Shown in pieces: positions 57,840 to 64,000 of a stretch of 64,000 nucleotides of DNA. The stretch is from Calliopum simillimum (taxonomy: Eukaryota; Arthropoda; Insecta; Diptera; Lauxaniidae), in the NCBI GenBank assembly GCA_951812925.1, contig OX638368.1, forward strand, positions 19,035,187 to 19,099,186, in the 5' to 3' direction. Both the position numbers and the translations under genes were made by a program. The notes beneath the pieces were generated by a model. That model saw only the letters and a list, made by a program, of their open reading frames with translations, was not told the origin of the DNA and ran no database searches. Position 1 is the stretch's first letter, and the number at the start of each line of letters is the position of its first letter.

Positions 57840-58400
57840 GACGAATTTCGATGTTTTTTGGTTGGGAATTTCGAGCTATTTTCGAGCTTTTCAACAGTAA
57901 TTTCGAGCTGTCTGGGAAATTTTCCATTTTCCGGAAAAGCGGAAAAATTGTTCTGCATAGCTGAGTTTATTTTTTCTGCCAGACGAAACCGTGGGAAGAG
58001 CTAGCGACGAAATCTTTAAACGTGGGAATTTCGAGCTACTTTCGAGCTAATTTTGAGCTAAAAGCATTTTCCGGAAAACTCCCAATTTTCCCGGAAAATC
58101 CCAAAAAAACTTTTTTTATGGCTAACTTTATTTTTTTCAGCCAGGCGAATCCGCGGGAATAGTAAGGGATGAAATCTTTTAACGCAGGAATTTCGAGCTA
58201 CTTTCGAGCTGATCTTGAATGAAGTGTTTTTCTTAAATTTCCCCGGAGAATCCCAAAAAATTTTTTAAGGGCTTGCTTTATTTTTTCAGCCAGACGAACC
58301 CATGAGAATATTTGGCGATCATTTCATTTGACACACAAATTTGGAGCTAGTTTTGAGCTCATCAAAAACTAAAAGTGTTTTCCGGAAAAAAAATTGCCCA
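57840..58400. repeat. Tandem array of about 160-bp units, 3.5 copies
   Basis: Units begin with GGGAATTTCGAGCTACTTTC-like sequence near 57,863, 58,024, 58,187 and (diverged) 58,340. Each includes a TTTTCCGGAAAA-type palindrome and GCCAGACGAA(A/C)CC. It may be a local satellite seed or the body of a mobile element. Confidence 0.85.
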
Positions 58401-59148
58401 ACAGAACCTCCCGCAAATGCTGTCTTTTTCTCCAATTTTCGAAGTTATTCATCGTGAAAAATAATAATGATGCACACAAGACAAAATTGTTTTGTTGACT
58501 GATTTTGACAGCTGTCAAATGTACCTTCAAAATGACATATATATAAAGTTCGAGCTTTCACGATATTTGTTAGTACGGACATCCACCGTCAAATTCCGGT
58601 TTTTAAGTTGTACACCCAATAAAAGTTATAGTAAACGAGATATTTCCAAAAGAACTATTTTTTGTGACCTTTGACCTCGAATATCTTGAGATGGAAACAC
58701 GACATTAAATGTAGTTTTCTACCAGGCCTTTGGAATGTTAAAATGAAGGTCTGTGGAAAAATTCAGTTTTCTAACTTTAATAGTGAGTAGAAAAATCCAT
58801 TTTACTTTATTTACAAGAACCACGCGCAAAAACGGTTTTTTATCGATTTTAATTGTTTTTCTCATTTAAGAGCCCCTACGGAACAGAACCTTATCAATCG
58901 TATTGACGATGTTATGACATATGAAAGCATTTTTTTTTTTTGCAATTTCAAAATTCGATTAAAAAAAAATTCAGCGCGATATCAGGTAATCACTAACTTT
59001 TTCTTAAACACGCGGATGGGAACTAAGTACATACCATGTAAATATCAACGACGATGTTATCACCCGAAATGACCACCAGCTCCCCAACTAATGTAGCATA
59101 CGATAAGAGATAGTTCAATAAATTTCATTGTAGCCGGTATATATACTA
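58401..59148. other. Spacer, nothing recognised
   Basis: AT-rich DNA with a GACAGCTGTCAAATG palindrome near 58,508. No gene or repeat ends could be defined. Confidence 0.4.
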
Positions 59149-59765
59149 GGGGTCTGCACAAGACATCTTGAAATAAAGTGTACTTTTTTTTACACCAACA
59201 TTTTTCACTGACTGTATGTATTTGATCCAAAAAATTCAAGATCCAAATCATCGTGTACACTGATTTCATTTTGACACTATTTACATTGTCCTGTTTTATC
59301 AGTGTGAAAAATAAACTTGGTTCTAAAAAATACATCAGTGTACTCTATTTTATAAAAACAAATACTTCAGGTCACTGTAAAACGTGCGTGTAGAGAAACT
59401 ACAATAAAATTTATGATATGGTAACACTTGCAGAATTGTTGTAGCTTTCTTACATTTTTGCGACAGAGAGAGAGAGCGTAAACAAAAAAGAGGCACAAGA
59501 AGAGAGCGATAAACTACTCTTATCACACCATTAGCATTTAGTAGTGTACACTACTACTACAGTATGCAACTAAAATAACTGAAACAAATCAAACAAGACA
59601 AATTAGCACAGTATTTGTTCATTTTCTTTCAAATTCTAGTTCTGTCAAGACATTTACTCACGACACTGAACTAGAGCATTTGATAAATAAAAAACAGGTA
59701 CAAAATATAACGTATCTTGAAACGAAATGTCTTAAAACGCAAACAAGACGTCTTGTGCAGACCCC
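59149..59765. mobile_element. 617-bp MITE, GGGGTCTGCACAAGAC family, complete
   Basis: The ends GGGGTCTGCACAAGACATCT and the inverted copy (AGACGTCTTGTGCAGACCCC) are flanked by TA (59,147-59,148 and 59,766-59,767). Internal AAATACTTCAG motifs occur in both orientations, and a GAGAGAGAGAGCGTAAAC block matches the 23-25 kb copy. Confidence 0.88.
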
Positions 59766-60307
59766 TAATATTTATATACTAAGGGTCGTTTTAACTTGGT
59801 TATGGTTTATGAACGCAACTAATCCAATAGGAGCGCAGGAGTATGTCAATTGGTTTTTCGGCGATTGGCAAGTTTTCTGCTGTTCTTGTTGATCTTGCTC
59901 GCCCTTTTTTTCAATGTTGTACCGGTCTTTTCAAACTTCTTCACCCATCATATGAATACGAAATTTTTCACCTTTTTCAATAATTTCTGTAGTCCAATGC
60001 CATTCCATATTTATAAATTTTTTAGACGTAAGGACACGGGATTGCTTAACAAATCATAAAGTCGTCTTTATAAACACATGATAATGTCGACCGAGGGATC
60101 GGTCTATAGATTAAGTCAGATCTAGGAGATGAAGTGTTTGTAGCTTAGAATTTTCAAAGTGAGTTGAAGGAATATCTATATAAGACCAAATTCGTTTTGA
60201 AGTAATATCAGAAGCATGTGGAACCACCCCTACAGAAAGTTCAATTAAATTATTTTTTTTTTTTTTTTTTTTGCGAATGTAAACTCATGCGAATACCTAC
60301 ACACGTA

Positions 60308-61618
60308 CGAGGGGTCTAACAAAAGTTCGCTTAGTTGAATTGAAAAAACTTTTAAATTTAATTTTTTAAATTTATATCTTTATTCTTCATCTATTTGTAT
60401 TTTTTCAACGTAATCGCCATTTATTTTGATACATTTTTGAAGTCGATAAATCCATCTTGAAAAACAGTCTTCAAAATCGGCTTTTTGCAGTTTTGCAATT
60501 TCATCATTAACCGCATATATTATCTCCTCATTGCTGTTGAAGACTCTTCCTCTCAAATTTTTTTTATTTTTGGAAACAACCAGAAGTCACAAGGCGCTAG
60601 ACCTGAGGAATAAGGTGCTGGACGAATTTCTTCGATGCCTGAAAGCGCAATAAAATCTGTCATTTTTTCAGCAGTGTGCGCTGGCGCATTATCGTGATGT
60701 AGAAAGTAGCGTCGTAGCTCCTTTTTTTGTCGTTTTCCCCAATAAATTTTGGAAAACTTCTGGTAAACAGGTTTCATTATACCATTTAGCAGTAACCACC
60801 TGACCGTTTTTCAAAGGAATAGCAGCTACAACTTTCTCTCTGGTGAAGTAAGCTGACATCATTACTTTTGTTGCTGACTTTATTTTGCTTTACTTTAACA
60901 GGTGGACTTGCACCTTCTGGGCTCCATACCATGGATTGTTGTTTGGTTTCTGGGTCGTACTTCTAAAACCATGCTTCATCATTTGTTACTATTTTCTTGA
61001 AAGTGTTAGACTCTCCGTTTTTGTATTTTTAAAGAAAATACTTAGCAAAACGCTTACGTGCCTCTTTTTGAGCATCATTTAAAATTCGTGCAGATTTCTT
61101 TGTGTATCCAAGATAATTTTTTAATTTTTGCGATACAGCCATGGCATTCAAGCCCAGTTCCTCAGCAATGATTTTCTGGGTCAATCTTGGATCTTCGTCA
61201 ATTTAAGACTTCACCAGCGCTACACTTGCATAATTAGTCGAAGATTTTGGGTAGCCTTCTCGAGGTTCGTCCTCCAAAGAAAAATGACTTGTCTAGAATC
61301 TTCGGAACCACTTTGAAGTAGTCACGAGGGATGGCGCATTAACTTCAAATGCTATTTGGCATTCACTAAATGTTTCCACAGGCTTGAGCTTACGTCGAAA
61401 TCCAAAAAAAACGCAAACCGAATCTCTTGTTGCGTTGGCACTGAAATATCTGCTGACATTGTTTCACGAATTTTACGTTTTCTTCTCTCCATTTAAACCG
61501 ATCATTCTGAAAATTAAAATGATATATCGTAAGACTATAACAAACAATACGCAATTTTTTGATTTACTAAAAATTTATAACATGACACCAACTAAGCGAA
61601 CTTTTGTTAGGCCCTACG
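60308..61618 (-). mobile_element. Complete mariner element, 1,311 bp
   Basis: Terminal repeats of about 30 bp (CGAGGGGTCTAACAAAAGTT at the left; AACTTTTGTTAGGCCCTACG at the right) are flanked by TA at 60,306-60,307 and 61,619-61,620. Length, target and transposase motifs are those of mariner (DD34D). There is no sign of internal deletion. Confidence 0.93.
60380..61459 (-). pseudogene. Mariner DD34D transposase, inactivated
   Basis: The frame can be followed from MSADISVPTQQEIRF (ATG at 61,457-61,459) to a stop at 60,380-60,382, a span of 360 codons and close to the normal mariner length. The best-preserved part (60,553-60,777) has YFLHHDNAPAHTA with the second catalytic Asp, and YSSGLAPCDFWLFPKIKK with the third. 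Exactly 34 residues lie between them, the DD34D signature; the usual YSPDLAP is changed to YSSGLAP. Several stops and frameshifts, concentrated in the N-terminal half, kill the copy. Intact ends mean it could still be a substrate for a related active element. Confidence 0.92.
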
Positions 61619-62829
61619 TATATGTTTGTATGTACATATGTATATCTTTCTAGCTTATTTTGGCTTTGTTTTTCTTGAAATTAATCTTGCACCTTGGTAA
61701 AGAGGTGTTAAGCAGCAACAGCCCCCGACTAAGTAGAGAAAGCAGCAAGGTAACATTAATTAAATCAAATTTTTAGTAGCAACATCCGTTAGCAGGTGGC
61801 AAAAGCAACCACAGGTAAATGCTCGTCGCATTTAAGCTCTTTTACGTCTGATGAAAGTGGTGGTGTCGGCTTAATAAAAATACATAACTCATGGATGGAG
61901 TTAGCTGTATATTAAAGTTTGTTGATAAATGAAGCAAATATTTTATTCGGTTTTCTTATATTATGAAGAAAACAATATAGGAAATTTTATATAAAAATGT
62001 ACATAAGTATGTATGTTAGTATGTATATCCAGGCAACAGAACTCAATTCAAAGTTATAAAGTTGAAAAGTTCATTTCTAGGCGCAACCCCAAAAGTGCTA
62101 AAGTTCATAAAGTATACATACACAGATTTTCTATTTGCATTATAGAACTCTATTAATTTTTAAACTTAAATAACTTTAGATAACCAACATAAGAATACAT
62201 ACATAGATGGCAATTTGAAAGTTTTCAAGACATTATCTGCAGACTCATATAAATAGAAAAGTACCTTAATGTGAACCCTACATTTGCTTTTTAATGTGAA
62301 CATAAAAATACGCAAAACTTTAGCATAACTTTAGGCTTTAAAAAATACATAAGAAAATGTGACCCTTAATTGTAAAAGTTTATGTTTTTGCTAAAAAAGA
62401 ACAAATTGGTAAAAGGCTGCAGGCATCGAATTCACAGTCTACTCTATGACTATTTTCGTTTTGATATTATTAAAATGGTTGGGGTCATAGTTTTAAGGAA
62501 TTTTTTTAAAGGATTTAGTTTCCCTCCATTTGGAAGCGAAATATAAAAAAAAAAATAATCATACAAAAAGTTTAATTTTAAAACTGTTGATTCTTAATAT
62601 TTTTTGCTACAAGAAAATGTTTTTTTTTTTTTTCGTTGCCAAAATAAACCGTCAGAAAAGACAATAATATTTACATATAAAGAAATTAGAATTTGATCAG
62701 CTTCTTGATGTATTAAAAAAATTTTACTGTTATCAACTGGAACAATATTTACCTGTGATTCTATATTAGAAAAGTAAAGTATGTACATTGAATAAGTTTT
62801 TATACAAAATAAGTAGAATCGTCTAATGA
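61619..62829. other. Spacer, no gene recognised
   Basis: AT-rich DNA with short tetranucleotide-like stretches (GTATGTATGTTAGTATGTAT near 62,008; ATACATACATAG near 62,195). No supported open frame. Confidence 0.4.
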
Positions 62830-63235
62830 TAAAAATTTTACCACAAATGTATTAAATAATTTTGGCACTTTTTGGACAGTTTAAGTACTTTTTTTGCTAT
62901 TTGGTACAAAATAGAAAAGCTCATTTATCATCTCTGGTACAATGACAAATGTGAAATGAAAAGAAAACAAAAAACATGAAGTCGGTGTCAGTCAGCTTTT
63001 TGTCTTTCTCTTTGTGCCGTATCATCTTTTCAGCTCTGTGTGACCGCGTATTGTTAAAATTGAAAAATTTGCATTTAATTTTACCTGGCTTAGTGGCAAA
63101 ATATTAAAATAAATTGAACTTTGTGCACATTTACACATAAATACCTTTCTAATTGTGTATAATACAAAGTCATGCTCTATTTCTAACATAGCAAAAAAGG
63201 TAGGACAAATTTTTGTCTTGCATATTAATTTATAC
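62830..63235 (-). repeat. Dispersed repeat, copy 3 (inverted)
   Basis: The reverse complement of the 17.4-kb and 21.2-kb repeats, with TGACCGCGTATTGTTAAAAT and GGACAAATTTTTGTCTTGCA. Its presence far from the peptide genes shows that this is a mobile family rather than a part of the gene duplication. Confidence 0.75.
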
Positions 63236-63399
63236 AAGTGAAAAGTAACAAAAGTACACTACAATTCCACTGTTATATTTCAATTGACAATAACATAGGC
63301 ACAAAAAAAAATTTATGAACTTTGGACAAAACAAAAGCAAGTACTATTACATGCTTTTCGATGGTTAATACCAATCAGAGTTAAACATTGCTGATATAC

Positions 63400-63815
63400 T
63401 TGCAGGATTTCGAAATATCTTCAGGTCTGTTCAGTAATCCGTGTAGTTTCTATTACATTTCATTTCAAAAGTTTTTTGATGAAAATGGTGAGTCAAACGA
63501 TAAAAAGTATTTAGAATCTATTTTGTGGAGAATTACAGGTTCCACAAATATATTGATTTGTATTTACGAAAATGTAACTGTTTAGGAAATATTCGATAAA
63601 GTCAAGTTTTTCGACTTTTGCACTTTTTTAATAATGATTCCTTAACTGTTACTATTTCGTTTTGTAGAACCTGCAATTTTCTACAAGAGATTCTTCTACT
63701 TTTTATCGTTTGACCCACCGTTTTCATTACAAAGCCTCTTAAATCAAAATTAATTGAAATTACACGGATTTCTGTTCTGTTTCTGTTTATCTTCAAGTTT
63801 CAGAAACCGCAGTTT
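63400..63815. repeat. Long inverted repeat with about 155-bp arms
   Basis: The left arm (63,400-63,555) and right arm (63,650-63,815) pair. TGAGTCAAACGATAAAAAGT (63,490) matches the complement of ACTTTTTATCGTTTGACCCA (63,696), and ATCCGTGTAGTTTCT matches the complement near 63,757. The loop is about 95 bp. Diverged. Confidence 0.75.
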
Positions 63816-64000
63816 TCAGGTTTATCACGCAGTTCCTGGAAAAAGAGTCATTTTGGCATTAGGTAGTCATAATCTTCCTTAACAAACTATGCATTTAAAA
63901 CTTTTTAATTGGACCTTTCGGCTTTGCGAATTTTTTTGGCATCGGAAAAGAAGATGTATAATTCTCATGACTTTTTTTTATAAAAAAAGATGCATGTATT

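Noticed and set aside
59850..60059. Short hydrophobic protein (starts MVFRRLASFLLFLL)
   Set aside because: The hydrophobic start looks like a signal peptide, but the rest is Phe-rich AT translation, with no promoter or conserved context.
62594..62788. Minus-strand 64-codon frame
   Set aside because: AT-rich chance frame ending in a poly-Lys stretch made by a poly-T tract.

Overview
This window is AT-rich nuclear DNA of a higher fly (Diptera, Brachycera; probably a calyptrate or tephritid with a large, repeat-rich genome). The evidence is three spliced exons of Sap47 (the synapse-associated 47 kDa protein), fly-type small secreted immune-like peptide genes with TATA/GATA promoters, mariner and Tc1-like elements, and the dispersed 'GGGCGGTGCCACGCCC' repeat typical of fly genomes. 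Most of the sequence is intronic or intergenic transposon sediment, and real coding DNA is well under 2%.

Layout. 0-6.4 kb: the right half of a dead hAT transposon with a MITE inside it, two long inverted repeats, and a 1.75-kb minisatellite of 39-bp units. 7.2-14.6 kb: three minus-strand Sap47 exons (14,610-14,380; 7,595-7,519; 7,274-7,174) whose splice phases join exactly. The first coding exon and the BSD-domain exons were not found, so the gene appears to run off the window on the low-coordinate side. Everything above 14.6 kb may be its 5' intron or upstream DNA. 14.7-17.8 kb: a TA-flanked element and dispersed repeats. 18.2-22.7 kb: three copies (+, -, +) of a 60-residue secreted peptide gene with identical mature peptides and a shared promoter module. 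This is the best candidate for a little-described functional system here. 23-29 kb: nested MITEs and dispersed repeats.

29.5-55.5 kb is dominated by very long inverted-repeat (fold-back) structures: 29.5-31.2, 33.0-34.6, 35.6-42.7, 43.0-43.8, 45.9-47.9 and 52.4-55.5 kb. The 7-kb one carries in its loop a single-exon gene for a 102-residue secreted protein, a dead D37E Tc1-like element and a small TA-flanked element. The 3-kb one carries a 5'-truncated RTE-like LINE with an open reverse-transcriptase frame. 57-64 kb: tandem repeats, a 617-bp MITE, a complete but dead DD34D mariner, and another fold-back.

Functional reading. The genes with a likely host role are Sap47 (synaptic), the triplicated peptide (probably immune, inferred) and the 37.4-kb secreted protein (unknown). 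If the region is transcribed as Sap47 intron, the long inverted repeats would be read as long hairpin RNA. That is a testable source of endogenous siRNAs. Family names come from remembered motifs; no database search was possible.
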